Shown: positions 7,102 to 16,476 of the stretch, piece after piece
Numbering within the stretch: the first letter of the stretch is position 1
How the letters are laid out: each line of letters begins with the position of its first letter
Source of the DNA: Desulfobulbus elongatus DSM 2908
GTDB taxonomy: Bacteria; Desulfobacterota; Desulfobulbia; Desulfobulbales; Desulfobulbaceae
Direction: 5' to 3'
Length of the DNA stretch: 41,679 bases
Assembly: GCF_000621145.1 (NCBI RefSeq)
Contig: NZ_JHZB01000033.1
Coordinates: forward strand, 1-41,679
The notes under the pieces: model-generated
What the model was told of the DNA's origin: nothing
Seen by the model: the letters and a program-made list of their open reading frames with translations, nothing else
Databases searched by the model: none
Program-made: the position numbers and the translations under genes

Positions 7102-7785
7102 TTACCGAGCCGTGCCGCCGTGAGCCCTGTCCAGGGTGATCCGCAGCCGTTCGGCCCAAAACTCGAACGCTTCCTTGGTGGCCCCGAGCTTGCTGAAACC
7201 GCTCATTTTCGAACCGTTGAAGGTATCGATGGCGGCGGCTAAACGTTCATTGGTCAGGGAATCGAGAAATTCAACCTCCATGCTCGCTCCCCCGACCCCG
7301 GTATAGGCGCCGGTGGCCGCCTTCTTGGCGACACTGACCGCTAGCCCCACCGGCAGCACCGTAGCGATGCCGTTCATGGCCGGTCTGCTCGTTTCGATGT
7401 CGGTGATTGCCAGGCGAATGCGCAGCACATCCGGGCCCGGCTCTGTGACCAGGGGATAGTTTGTTCCCAGGGCCTCGAAGACGGCACGGTGAAAGGTATC
7501 GGCCAGTTCTTGCAGCTCGCTGGCTTGAAGGCCCTGTGCGGCCGCTCCTTCCTTCAGGTAGAACTGCACCTCGTCGACCATCACCCGGCGGTATGTGCTC
7601 AGGTCCATCCCCGGCTTGATAGAGATCTGATCGACCCCGTCGGGCGGCCCCGGCTGGAATTGCGGATAATTTCCCAGAAAACCGGAAGGGGCTCCCTTCG
7701 GTGCGGAAGCGCAGCCAGCAAGCATGCCGCAGGTGAGCACCAGCAATCCTGTCATCAAAATTTGCTTTATGGTCATGATTTTCAT
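7102..7785 (-). CDS. DUF3313-type lipoprotein at the end of the RND operon
   Basis: 227 residues from the ATG at 7785, preceded by GGGAG; upstream starts in the same frame lie before this ribosome site and are not convincing. The signal peptide ends in lipobox LAGC with Cys25. The body contains YRRVMVDEVQFYLKEGA, LRIRLAITDIETSRPAM and a glycine/alanine-rich stretch PVGLAVSVAKKAATGAYTGVG, the layout of DUF3313 family lipoproteins. It lies 77 bases after the outer-membrane factor gene on the same strand, so it is probably co-transcribed with the pump. Function is unknown; a role in stabilising the outer-membrane part is only a guess from context. Confidence 0.75.
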   Translation of the reverse strand: MKIMTIKQILMTGLLVLTCGMLAGCASAPKGAPSGFLGNYPQFQPGPPDGVDQISIKPGMDLSTYRRVMVDEVQFYLKEGAAAQGLQASELQELADTFHRAVFEALGTNYPLVTEPGPDVLRIRLAITDIETSRPAMNGIATVLPVGLAVSVAKKAATGAYTGVGGASMEVEFLDSLTNERLAAAIDTFNGSKMSGFSKLGATKEAFEFWAERLRITLDRAHGGTAR

Positions 7786-7862
7786 CGTCTCCCAAAATTG
7801 ATCGAATGGCGTTTTTCTTGATCCAGACAGAGCGGCAACGGCGGCCTGCTGCAAAAAAGGGC

Positions 7863-9362
7863 TTACCTGCCCGAACCCGAACGGCTGTCCGAACCGGCTT
7901 CACCTGTCCGCCGTCCCTCCGGTGCCGTATCCGCGGGCCGGGGCAGGGAAGCCTCGGCCGCCTTCTCGATCCAACCGCCTCCCATGGCCTTGTACAAGCC
8001 GATCCGGGCCAGGTGCAGCGCCCCCTGCGTCTGGGTATAGGCCAGTTCGGCATTGAAGAGGTTGCGCTCGGCGTCGAGCACGGTCAGGTAATCGGTGTAG
8101 CCGTTGTCGTAGCGCAGGCGGGCGATGTCGGCATATTGGCGCAGGGATTCGACCCGGCTCTTCTGCACGGTCAGTTGCCTGCCGGTTTGCTGTTGCGCTG
8201 CGAGAGCGTCGTTGACTTCGCGGAAGCCGTTCTGGACCGCCTGCTGGTATTCGAGCAGGGCCTGCCGCTGGATGGCCTCGGCTTCCCGCACGCTGCCGGC
8301 GATTCTGCCGGCGGTGAAAATGGGCATGGTCACCGGGACGCTGTACTGCCAGATGCGCGAGGGCCCCTTGAACAGATCGCTGAGGTCGCCGCTGGCCGAG
8401 CCCAAGGCGCCGGTGAGGGAAATGGCGGGGAAATAGGCCGCCTTGGCCACGCCGATCTGGGCATTGGCCGCGATCAGGTTCTGTACGGCCTGGCGGATGT
8501 CCGGCCGGCGTTCGAGCAGATCCGAAGGCAGGCCGGCGACAACGGCGGGCAGGGCCAACTGATCGATGGACTTTCCCCGGACGATCGCGCCGGGATTGCG
8601 GCCGAGCAGCACACTCAGGCCGTTTTCCTGCTGGGCGATAGCCTGCTCCAGGGGAGGAATGGCGGCCAGGGCCTCCTCGTATTGCGACCGGTTCTGGCTG
8701 AGTTCGAGATCGGAGATGATGCCGCCGGCGAACCGTTCCTGGAACAGGGCGTAGGATTCCCCCCGGCTTTTGGCGGTATTCCGGCTTATTTCGAGTTGCC
8801 GGTCGAGGTCGCGGAGGTTGATGTAGGCGCTGGCGACCGTACCGACCAGGGAGAGAATGACCGCCCTTCTGCCCTCTTCGCTGGCGAGCAGTTGCGCCCT
8901 GGCGGCCTCGGTGCTGCGGCGGATGCGGCCCCACAGGTCGATTTCCCAACCGGCGTTGAGGGTGGCGGAAAAGGAGTCGGTGGTCGTCTTGTAGCTGGCA
9001 GCCAACCTGTTGTCGCCGGTTTCGGTCACCCGCTGCCGGCTGTATTCGCCGGTGGCGCCCACCTGGGGAAAGAGGTCGGCTCGGACAATGCCGTAGCGGC
9101 CCGCGAATTCCTCGATACGGGCCGCGGCGATGAGCAGGTCCTTGTTTTCCCGCAAGGCGGTGGCGATCAATCCGTCGAGCACCGGATCGCCGAACTGGAG
9201 CCACCAGTCGGTGTCGGCCACCTCCCGCGCTTCGTGTTCCTGCACGCGCCAATCCGCGGGGACCGCCACCTCCGGCCGCTTGTAGTCGGGGCCGACGGTG
9301 CAGCCGCCGGCTCCGCTCAGGACCATTGTCAGCACGAAGAAAAGAAGCCGGAGTTTACGCAT
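7863..9362 (-). CDS. Outer-membrane efflux channel, NodT/OprM type lipoprotein
   Basis: 499 residues. The signal peptide ends AGGC with Cys21, so the mature protein is a lipidated TolC-like channel. GCTVGPDYKRPEVAVPADW is the hallmark N-terminus of NodT-type factors; two outer-membrane efflux repeats follow (about 60-260 and 270-460), with the typical LLERRPDIRQAVQNLIAANAQIGVAKAAYFP. The C-terminal 30 residues are a Pro/Glu/Arg-rich tail. The start overlaps the pump stop by eight bases. It completes a tripartite pump with the RND and MFP proteins upstream. Confidence 0.95.
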   Translation of the reverse strand: MRKLRLLFFVLTMVLSGAGGCTVGPDYKRPEVAVPADWRVQEHEAREVADTDWWLQFGDPVLDGLIATALRENKDLLIAAARIEEFAGRYGIVRADLFPQVGATGEYSRQRVTETGDNRLAASYKTTTDSFSATLNAGWEIDLWGRIRRSTEAARAQLLASEEGRRAVILSLVGTVASAYINLRDLDRQLEISRNTAKSRGESYALFQERFAGGIISDLELSQNRSQYEEALAAIPPLEQAIAQQENGLSVLLGRNPGAIVRGKSIDQLALPAVVAGLPSDLLERRPDIRQAVQNLIAANAQIGVAKAAYFPAISLTGALGSASGDLSDLFKGPSRIWQYSVPVTMPIFTAGRIAGSVREAEAIQRQALLEYQQAVQNGFREVNDALAAQQQTGRQLTVQKSRVESLRQYADIARLRYDNGYTDYLTVLDAERNLFNAELAYTQTQGALHLARIGLYKAMGGGWIEKAAEASLPRPADTAPEGRRTGEAGSDSRSGSGR

Positions 9363-12300
9363 GGTGGTCCTCCTCTTTGCCGTCCCGGCCGCCGGGGAAG
9401 GCTGGTCCGCTTGCGGCCGCGGCGTCCGCAGGTTTCTTCGGACGGCTCAGGCGACCGACCACATAGAAGGTCACCGGAATGAGGAAAATGCCGATGCAGG
9501 TAGCGGCAAGCATGCCGCCGATGACCGCGTTGCCCATGACCTGGCGTGAGATCGCGCCCGCGCCCGAGGCGACGGCCAGCGGCACGCAGCCGAGGATGAA
9601 GGCGAAGGAGGTCATGAGAATGGGCCGCAGCCGCAGCCGGGCGCCCTCCAGGGTGGCCTCGATGAGCGGCCGCCCCTTCTCGTATTCCATTTTGGCGAAC
9701 TCGACGATGAGGATGGCGTTCTTGGCGGAAAGGCCGATCAGCATCACCAGCCCGATCTGGGCATAGACGTTGTTTTCCTGGCCCCTGAAAAAGAGCGCCG
9801 CGAACGCGCCGGCCACCGCAACCGGCGTGCCCAGCAGAACGGAAAAGGGCAGGGACCAGCTCTCGTACAGGGCGGCCAGGATCAGAAAGACGCACAACAG
9901 CGAGAACCCGAAGATCACCGCCGGCGAAACCCCCTGCTGCGCCTGCCATTCCTGGAAGCTCATGCCCATGTAGTCGTACCCCATCTCCGAGGGCATGGTT
10001 TCGGCGAACACCTCTTCCAGCGCCTGCATCGCCTGGGCGGAACTGAAGCCAGGGGCGGCGCTGGCGTTGATCTGCGCGGACCGGTAGAGGTTGTAGCGCA
10101 TGGTGAACTCCGGCCCGGCGATGTGTTTCACCGTGGTCAGGGCCGAGAGCGGCACGGCCTTGCCCTCCTGGTTGCGCACGTAAAACTGGCCGATGGTGTC
10201 GATGTTGGTGCGGAAATCCCCCTCCGCCTGGATGAACACCTGCCATTGTCGGCCGAACTTGTTGAAGTAGTTGATAAAACCGCTGCCCATGAAGCTTTGC
10301 AGGGTCTTGTAGACATCGTTGACGTTGACGCCCTGTTTCAGCACCTTGTCCTGGTCGACATCGACATACAGCTGGGGAACGGTCGGCCGGAAGGTCGTGG
10401 TGACTCCGGCCAGTTCGGGTCGCTTCCTGGCGGCCTCGATGAAGGTGTTCACATTGGTGGCCAGAAAGTCGAGATCCTTGCCCGCCCGGTCCTCCAGGAC
10501 GAAGGTGACCCCGCCCGAGGTGCCGATGCCGGGAATGGCCGGCGGCGAGAAGGCGAAGCCGACGGCGCCGCTGAGCCCGGCCAGCCGCGCGTTGATCGTC
10601 TGCTTGATCGTCTCGTAGCGGGTGTCGGGGTGCGTGCGCGCCGCCCAGTCTTCCAGGGTGATGAAGAAAAAGGCGCTGTAGGTGTTGGCCACCTGGCTCA
10701 GCATGGAGTAGCCGATGACCGAGGTGCAGTGCCGCACTCCCGGCGTGGCCATGATCAGTTGTTCGGCCTGCTCGGCGACCTCGCGAGTCCGCTGCAGGGA
10801 GGCGGCGTCCGGCAGCTGGATGCCGGCGAAGATATAGCCCTGGTCCTCCTCCGGGAGAAATCCGGAGGGCACCGTCGTGCCGAAGACGCCGGTCAGCGCC
10901 ACCATCCCGGCCAGGAACAGCAGGCTGACGGCGCTCTTGCGCACCGCTATCCGGCAGAGGCCGACATAGCCGTCGGTGGCGCGGCCGAACAGCCGGTTGA
11001 ACCAGTCGTAGAATCGCTGCAGTGGCCCGTGCGTCCTGGCCTTGGGCTTGAGCAGCAGGGCACAGAGGGCGGGCGACAGGGTCAGGGCGTTGCCGGCGGA
11101 GATGAGCACCGACAGGGCGATGGTCAGGGCGAACTGCTGGTAGAGCCGCCCGGTGATGCCGGGAATGAAGGCCGTGGGCACGAACACCGCCGCCAGGATG
11201 ATGGCAATGGCGATGACCGGGCCGGACACCTCCTCCATGGCCTTGAAGGTCGCCTCCTTGGGGGAGAGCCCCTGCTCGATGTGGTGTTCCACGGCCTCGA
11301 CCACGACGATGGCGTCGTCGACCACCAGGCCGATGGCCAGCACCAGGCCGAAGAGCGACAGGGTGTTGATCGAAAAACCGAACAGGGGAAAGAACATGAA
11401 GGTGCCCACCAGGGACACCGGCACGGCCAGCAGCGGGATCAGGGTGGCCCGCCAGCCCTGGAGGAAGACGAACACCACGACGATGACCAGCGCCAGGGCC
11501 TCGAACAGGGTGTGCTCGATCTCCTTGATGCCCTCGGTGACCGCCAGGGTGGTGTCGAGGCTGACCACGTAATCGAGGTCGGGCGGGAACCGCTTTTTCA
11601 AATCCGCCATCAGCCGCCTGGCGCCGTCGGCAGCCTCAACCGCGTTGCTGCCCGGCATCTGGTAGACGGCGATCACGGCGCTGGGCTTGCCGTTGAGGCG
11701 GCCTTCTATGCTGTAGGTCTGGGCCCCCAGCTCGATCCGGGCCACGTCGCTGACCCGGACGATGGAGCCGTCCGGATTGGCGCGCAGCACCACCCGGCCG
11801 AAATCCTCCTCGGACTGGAGCCGGCCCTGGGCCCGAACCGCGTAGGTGAATTCCTGGCCGGCCGGCACCGGTTCCGCCCCGACCTGGCCCGCCGGGTTGA
11901 CCGTGTTCTGCGCATTGATCGCGTTGACGATCTCGGGAATGGTGATGTTGAGCTTGGCCAGTTGATCGGGTTTGACCCAGAGCCGCATGGCGTACTTGCC
12001 GGCCCCGAAGATGGTGACGCCGGCGATGCCCTTGAGTCGGGTCATCTGGTCGTTGATGTTGATGTAACAGTAATTGGCGAGAAAGACGTTGTCGTAGGTG
12101 CCGTTCGGCGAATAGAGGCCGAACATGATCAAGGGAGAAGCAGTGGATTTCTCCACTTTGACACCGTAATTGCGGACATCGGCGGGCAGTTGCGATTCGG
12201 CCTGGCCTTTGCGCATCTGGGCCAGCAACTGGTCGGTGTTGGTGTCGGTCTTGATGTCGAAATTGACCGTCAGCTTGGTGTCGCCGTTGTTGGCGTTGAT

Positions 12301-12540
12301 GGAGTACATGTAGTTCATGTTGTCCACGCCCGACATCTCCTGCTCGATGGGGGTGGCCACGGCCTGCTCCAGGGTCAGCGCGTCGGCGCCGGTATAGCTG
12401 GCGGAGACCTTGATCTCCGGAGGGACGATATCGGGGAATTGGGCGGTGGGCAGGCCGGTCATGGCGACGAGGCCGGCGATGACCATGAGGAGCGACAGCA
12501 CCATGGCCACAATGGGCCGATTGATGAAGAATCGGGCCAT
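9355..12540 (-). CDS. RND multidrug efflux pump, HAE1 (AcrB/MexB) type
   Basis: 1061 residues, full length for HAE1 pumps. It begins MARFFINRPIVAMVLSLLMV, the standard first helix. The proton relay is intact: the Asp pair in AIGLVVDDAIVVVEAVEHH of helix 4 and the Lys in IGLSAKNAILIVEFAKMEY of helix 10. Two large periplasmic loops follow helices 1 and 7. Substrates of such pumps are hydrophobic or amphipathic drugs, dyes, bile acids or solvents; the actual range cannot be read. It starts seven bases after the MFP gene. I leave the symbol blank since acrB, mexB and ttgB names are not distinguishable here. Confidence 0.96.
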   Translation of the reverse strand: MARFFINRPIVAMVLSLLMVIAGLVAMTGLPTAQFPDIVPPEIKVSASYTGADALTLEQAVATPIEQEMSGVDNMNYMYSINANNGDTKLTVNFDIKTDTNTDQLLAQMRKGQAESQLPADVRNYGVKVEKSTASPLIMFGLYSPNGTYDNVFLANYCYININDQMTRLKGIAGVTIFGAGKYAMRLWVKPDQLAKLNITIPEIVNAINAQNTVNPAGQVGAEPVPAGQEFTYAVRAQGRLQSEEDFGRVVLRANPDGSIVRVSDVARIELGAQTYSIEGRLNGKPSAVIAVYQMPGSNAVEAADGARRLMADLKKRFPPDLDYVVSLDTTLAVTEGIKEIEHTLFEALALVIVVVFVFLQGWRATLIPLLAVPVSLVGTFMFFPLFGFSINTLSLFGLVLAIGLVVDDAIVVVEAVEHHIEQGLSPKEATFKAMEEVSGPVIAIAIILAAVFVPTAFIPGITGRLYQQFALTIALSVLISAGNALTLSPALCALLLKPKARTHGPLQRFYDWFNRLFGRATDGYVGLCRIAVRKSAVSLLFLAGMVALTGVFGTTVPSGFLPEEDQGYIFAGIQLPDAASLQRTREVAEQAEQLIMATPGVRHCTSVIGYSMLSQVANTYSAFFFITLEDWAARTHPDTRYETIKQTINARLAGLSGAVGFAFSPPAIPGIGTSGGVTFVLEDRAGKDLDFLATNVNTFIEAARKRPELAGVTTTFRPTVPQLYVDVDQDKVLKQGVNVNDVYKTLQSFMGSGFINYFNKFGRQWQVFIQAEGDFRTNIDTIGQFYVRNQEGKAVPLSALTTVKHIAGPEFTMRYNLYRSAQINASAAPGFSSAQAMQALEEVFAETMPSEMGYDYMGMSFQEWQAQQGVSPAVIFGFSLLCVFLILAALYESWSLPFSVLLGTPVAVAGAFAALFFRGQENNVYAQIGLVMLIGLSAKNAILIVEFAKMEYEKGRPLIEATLEGARLRLRPILMTSFAFILGCVPLAVASGAGAISRQVMGNAVIGGMLAATCIGIFLIPVTFYVVGRLSRPKKPADAAAASGPAFPGGRDGKEEDHHA

Positions 12541-12546
12541 GGCGCC

Positions 12547-13734
12547 TCACCCTTTCGCCGGCGCGGCAGCGGCGGGGCGGGCTGCCGGCGCGAACGGCCT
12601 GGGTTGCACGCGCATGCCGGCCCGCACTTTCTGGATGCCCTCGACCACCACCTGCTCGCCGGGGTCGAGGCCCTTGTCGATGATCCAGTCGGCACCGATC
12701 CGGGCGCCCGCCTGCACCGGCCGGATGGCGATGGTGTCGTCGGCGCCGACCACGGCCACCATGTACCGGCCCTGGATCTCGGTCACCGCCCGCTGCGGCA
12801 CCAGCAGGGCGCCCCGCCGCACCTGGACCGTGGCCCGGATGCGGCCGTACTGGCCGGGCCGCAGTTTGTTGCCCTTGTTGGCGAAGAGGGCGCCGATCTT
12901 CATGGTGCCGGTGGTGGGATCGATCTGCCGGTCCATGACGGCGAAGCGGCCGGCATGGGGATAGAGGCTGCCGTCGGCGAGGATCAGCTCCAGGGGCAAT
13001 TGCTCCCCCTGTTCGCCGGCCTCGGCGGCGGTCAGGTATTCCCGTTCGCTGATATTGATGTAGACCTTGATCGGATCGAGGGTGGACACCGAAGTCAACT
13101 CTTCCTGCATGCCCGGCCCCACCAGATCGCCCAGTTGAGTCTTGGCAATACCGGCGATACCGTCCACCGGCGAGGCGATCCTGGTGAAACCCAGATTGAG
13201 CTGCGCCTCCTCCACCGCCGCCTGCGCCGCCTCGACCTCGGCGCGTGCCGAGAGCTCGAAGCCCACGGCATCGTCGAGATCCTTCTGGCTGACCGCGTTC
13301 TTCTCGGCCAGCGGCCGGACCCGGGCCAGATTGGCCCTGGCGTTCTCATGGCGGGCCATCTGCTGGGAAAGCTGGGCCTTGGCCTTGTTCAGGGACGCCT
13401 GGAAGGGGCGGGGATCGATCTCGAACAGGACCTGGCCCTTGCGCACCGCCTCGCCCTCTCTGTAATTCTGGCGCACGAGATAGCCCGAGACCTGGGGCCG
13501 GATGGTGGCGTTGACCAGGCCGTCGAGCACGCCGACCCATTCCCTTTTCACCGGCACGTCCTGCTGGGCAACGGTGACGGTTTCCACCGTCGGAACCAGG
13601 GCTCCGGCTGGCCGTTCCTCCTTCCGGCAGCCACCGGTCAAGCAAGTCGCAACGATAAGAAGTGTGGCGGCCGCCAGATGCGCGATCCGGTGGTCCTGCC
13701 GCGACCGGGCGGCAGGTTGTTGTGCGTTATACAT
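12547..13734 (-). CDS. RND efflux periplasmic adaptor (membrane fusion protein)
   Basis: 395 residues. The N-terminal signal ends in a lipobox, LTGGC with Cys36, so it is a lipid-anchored adaptor like AcrA. The order is typical: beta-barrel start VETVTVAQQDVPVKREWVG, lipoyl half RPQVSGYLVRQNYREGEAVR, a helical hairpin (about 120-200, FQASLNKAKAQLSQQMARHE...), second lipoyl half, barrel and membrane-proximal domain. It is the first gene of a four-gene operon. No regulator is adjacent; the nearest TetR gene is 10 kb away beyond pqi. Confidence 0.95.
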   Translation of the reverse strand: MYNAQQPAARSRQDHRIAHLAAATLLIVATCLTGGCRKEERPAGALVPTVETVTVAQQDVPVKREWVGVLDGLVNATIRPQVSGYLVRQNYREGEAVRKGQVLFEIDPRPFQASLNKAKAQLSQQMARHENARANLARVRPLAEKNAVSQKDLDDAVGFELSARAEVEAAQAAVEEAQLNLGFTRIASPVDGIAGIAKTQLGDLVGPGMQEELTSVSTLDPIKVYINISEREYLTAAEAGEQGEQLPLELILADGSLYPHAGRFAVMDRQIDPTTGTMKIGALFANKGNKLRPGQYGRIRATVQVRRGALLVPQRAVTEIQGRYMVAVVGADDTIAIRPVQAGARIGADWIIDKGLDPGEQVVVEGIQKVRAGMRVQPRPFAPAARPAAAAPAKG

Positions 13735-14085
13735 TGCTTCCTCCCGACGAGTTGCTGCTGGGCTTGTTGGCTTGTTCGTCGACGGTTCGTTTGTCGCCGG
13801 CCCCTCCGTGGGGCGGGCCCCATGCGCACGGGTGGTGGAATCGGGCTTTGCCCGCCGGGTCCGGTCCGTCTGCCGTCAAAAAAACTCGCCGGAAGCCATG
13901 GGGTTGCGGCCGGAAATGTACGCTGGTTGCACCGTCTTGAAAAAGAATACAGCAGAAGTCTCGCGGTTTACCAGGAAAGTTCGCCCGTCCGGACAATTTT
14001 TGCAGTGTTGTCGGGAAACGGTGGCAATGGCGGCACGGTGTGGGCCGTCTTTTGAGACGGCCGCTCCGGTCCGCGCCGGGACCGT
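13735..14085. other. Intergenic region upstream of the efflux operon
   Basis: 351 bases without a supported gene. It holds the perfect hairpin GGCCGTCT (14043-14050) TTTG AGACGGCC (14055-14062), 23 bases after the stop of the upstream minus-strand gene, a likely terminator although no T run follows on the minus strand. The efflux promoter should lie between this and 13735; a TATTCT read on the minus strand near 13945 is the best -10, without a good -35. Confidence 0.4.
14043..14062 (-). terminator. Perfect 8-base hairpin, possible terminator
   Basis: GGCCGTCT / AGACGGCC around a four-base loop, directly downstream of the cysteine-rich protein gene. No U-tract follows on the minus strand, so termination strength is uncertain. 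Confidence 0.4.
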
Positions 14086-15624
14086 TTATTTGATGCCGGT
14101 GAAGGGCCGCATCTGGGTGTCGCAGACCGCGCCGACCCGCACCGTTTGCATCTGTTCTCCTCCCTGGCACTGTTCCCCCCGGTTCGCGGCCCGGCAGACC
14201 ACGGCGAGCGGCTTGCCGGCATTGACCCAGGTGGGGGTGCGGCGATAACGGCCGACCTCGTCGAAGGCGCAGCCGCCCGGAACGCCGTAGGGCACGCACC
14301 GGCTCGGCGTCCCCCCGAGGGTGATCCGTCTGGAGTCGATGGCAAAGCCGGGATAGCTGTCGGCGATGGTGACCACATCTTTGGCCGACTCCTCCCGCAC
14401 GATGAGATGGCGGAAGAAATAACCGCCGTCCGTTCGTTGGCCCACCTGAATGCGCGTATTGGCGATCAGGGCGAAATCGTTGCCTCTCCGGGCAACAGCC
14501 CCGGAGATGTACTCGATGCGGTCGTATTGGGGAAAGCATTTGCCCATTGCCGGCGCATGGTAGTAGTGCTTCAGCCCTTTGAGATCGGCCAGCGCATTGC
14601 CCGGGAAGACGGTGGCGAGATCTCGGTCGGTGCCGAAAAGGATGCGCTGCACGTCGGCGAGATTCTGGCTGTACATGTCGTGCAGCTTCCGGGCATTCCG
14701 GGCGGCGGCGCTCTCCCCGGCGGCCAGGTCGGTGCGCAAAAAACACGAGGTCAGCCCGGAAATCTGGGCGAGGTACTCGTCCCAGATGTTGTATTGGGAA
14801 ACCTTGGTCGCGACTCCCTGGAAATCGCCGGGCGCGCTGCAGCCCTGGCTGCGGATACAGGATTCGAGGGCGCGGTTGCGGATCGACAGGGCGACGATAT
14901 TGCGTTCGCAGGCGCCGTAGGGCGTGCAGCCGCGGTCCAGATGGGCCTCGAAGATGGCGGTGCGCATGGTGTAATCCAGGTGTCTGGCGCGTTGCAGCGA
15001 TTCCTCGGACCATGTTTGCCGGGAGGCGCCGATGAAACGGTCCCAGGCGGCCTGCAGGGCGGCGGGCCGCCCGGTCAGGCGCTGGTTGACGCCCTCGCAG
15101 ACGGAGGAGTTGTGGAAGGCGCGGACGATGCGGTCCAGTTCACCCTGCGGTTGCGGCACGGCGTGGGCGGCCGCCGCGGGACGAGGCGGATCGAAGGCGG
15201 GCGGTTTGTCCATGGCGTACAGGTTGCGGACATCGAGCACGTAGCGGACGCCGGCATCGCAGTGGTGGTTGGCCACCCGCAGCGCCTGCCGTTCCCTGGC
15301 GACCTGGGCGTACCGCGCCGTTGCCGCCGGCGTGGCGGTCCGGGCATCGACAATCACCTGAAAGCCGACATAGGGCACGCCCTCGGCGTCGGTGAGCGGC
15401 TGGCCGCCGCGTATGGCCAGGCAGGGCACGACGGAGGTGCCCTGCGCCAAAGTGCCGGCCGGCGCGGCCGGGCCGGAGCGGGGGAAGCCGGCGAGGTCGT
15501 AGTAGGGGATATCGAGGGCACCGTTGAACCGGTAGAGGGTCATGAGCGGGGTGGCCGGAATGCCTCCGGCCCAGGCGGCCGTCGCCGCGAGGAGGAGGGG
15601 CAGGACGAGGGAAAGCGCCTTCAT
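14086..15624 (-). CDS. Secreted cysteine-rich protein of unknown function
   Basis: 512 residues; I do not recognise a family. A clear signal peptide (MKALSLVLPLLLAATAAWA, cut about residue 19) sends it to the periplasm or outside. The mature part has 14 cysteines, several closely spaced: RGCTPYGAC, ESCIRSQGC, RCVPYGVPGGC and VCRAANRGEQC. They suggest about seven disulfides rather than haem, as there is no CxxCH. A proline/alanine-rich linker lies about residues 142-158. The C-terminus (KPLAVVCRAANRG...) has the look of a lectin-like or sushi-like small disulfide domain, but that is only an impression. AGGAGG precedes the ATG by 9 bases. The start overlaps the thioesterase stop (ATGA), so the two are translationally coupled. 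Confidence 0.75.
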   Translation of the reverse strand: MKALSLVLPLLLAATAAWAGGIPATPLMTLYRFNGALDIPYYDLAGFPRSGPAAPAGTLAQGTSVVPCLAIRGGQPLTDAEGVPYVGFQVIVDARTATPAATARYAQVARERQALRVANHHCDAGVRYVLDVRNLYAMDKPPAFDPPRPAAAAHAVPQPQGELDRIVRAFHNSSVCEGVNQRLTGRPAALQAAWDRFIGASRQTWSEESLQRARHLDYTMRTAIFEAHLDRGCTPYGACERNIVALSIRNRALESCIRSQGCSAPGDFQGVATKVSQYNIWDEYLAQISGLTSCFLRTDLAAGESAAARNARKLHDMYSQNLADVQRILFGTDRDLATVFPGNALADLKGLKHYYHAPAMGKCFPQYDRIEYISGAVARRGNDFALIANTRIQVGQRTDGGYFFRHLIVREESAKDVVTIADSYPGFAIDSRRITLGGTPSRCVPYGVPGGCAFDEVGRYRRTPTWVNAGKPLAVVCRAANRGEQCQGGEQMQTVRVGAVCDTQMRPFTGIK

Positions 15625-16109
15625 GCCCGGTGTCCTCCTGTCGATCCTGTCTCGGCGGCACCACCGAAGAGCGCCGGTTCCGTCGGGGCCAGGTCCGATG
15701 GTGTCCGCACGGCCACGGTCAGCCGGGACACGCAGACCAGGCGCCCGGTCGCGTCGCGGATCAGGATCTGCCAGACCTGGGTGGTCCGGCCGATATGCAG
15801 GGCTGTGGCCCGACCGACGACCCAGCCGGGGCCGGCGGGCCGGACATGGTTGGCGTTGATCTCCAGGCCGACGCAGACCGTGCCCTCGTCGACGCTGAGA
15901 TAGGCGCCGGCACCGCCCAGGGTTTCGGCCAGGGCGGCCGAGGCGCCGCCGTGCAGCAATCCCATGGGCTGCATGGTCCGCTCGTCCACCGGCATCCGCG
16001 CTTCGACGAAATCCTCGCCCAGGGCCGTGAATTCGATTCCCAGGCTCGCCACCAGGGTCGAGGCGCAGGCCGCCTGCATTTCTTCAAGAGCCGGTCGTTT
16101 TTTCCACAT
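15621..16109 (-). CDS. PaaI/MenI-type hotdog acyl-CoA thioesterase
   Basis: 162 residues from the ATG at 16109; upstream in-frame sequence is arginine-rich shadow coding. The hotdog fold signature is LLHGGASAALAETLGGAGAYL, with the HGG loop and the Glu that activates water in the PaaI/YbdB/MenI group; later strands are NANHVRPAGPGWVVGRATALHIG and TQVWQILIRDATGRLVCVSRLTV. The C-terminal 25 residues after the core are extra and disordered-looking. It probably cleaves an aromatic or hydroxynaphthoyl-CoA type ester, but the substrate is not shown. Coupled to the secreted cysteine-rich protein downstream, an unusual partner. Confidence 0.85.
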   Translation of the reverse strand: MWKKRPALEEMQAACASTLVASLGIEFTALGEDFVEARMPVDERTMQPMGLLHGGASAALAETLGGAGAYLSVDEGTVCVGLEINANHVRPAGPGWVVGRATALHIGRTTQVWQILIRDATGRLVCVSRLTVAVRTPSDLAPTEPALFGGAAETGSTGGHRA

Positions 16110-16476
16110 GGCTGCCGCCTGTTGTCTCCGGTGCCGATCCCCCGCCTCCGCGGGTTTCAATCGCCGGCTCCGTTTTTCGCCGGCCCTGGACGATCTATAC
16201 CCGATGGCACGGGGTTTTGCAGTCCCTTTGTGCGGGGCGGCGCCCACCGGGTCGTGGCGGTCCGGAGCAGGGCGCCGAAGAGCGGAGTGGGATGGTGCCG
16301 GAAAATCATTGTGCCCCAACGGAAAACGGCCGATTGTCTATTGGTCGTTTCTTTTTCGTTGTTTTTCCGTGATGTTCACCGCGATGTCTGCTATAAGAAA
16401 CAGGTTGTTCGGGGTGCGGTGCCGCATGCGGGACATGCCGGCATCCATGGACACGGGATGGAGGGCTGGGGGACGC
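16110..16476. other. Divergent intergenic region between thioesterase and sensor kinase
   Basis: About 370 bases with no supported gene. The open frame running from 15964 into the kinase is arginine/serine-rich and not kinase-like before about 16480. It contains an AT-richer stretch (16310-16400) with the promoter noted at 16389. Promoters for the thioesterase should lie here too; none was convincing. Confidence 0.4.
16389..16397 (+). promoter_or_regulatory. Possible extended -10 promoter for the kinase operon
   Basis: TGCTATAAG matches the extended -10 pattern TGnTATAAT except at its last base. The -35 position is poor, as allowed for extended -10 promoters. It is about 80 bases before the preferred kinase start. 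Confidence 0.35.

Noticed and set aside
10123-14055. 1310-codon plus-strand frame opposite the RND and adaptor genes
   Set aside because: Antisense shadow: clear HAE1 and MFP proteins lie on the minus strand, and the frame shows no domain.
15964-16476. N-terminal extension of the kinase frame
   Set aside because: Arginine/serine-rich sequence overlapping the minus-strand thioesterase; the kinase-like sequence begins near 16480.
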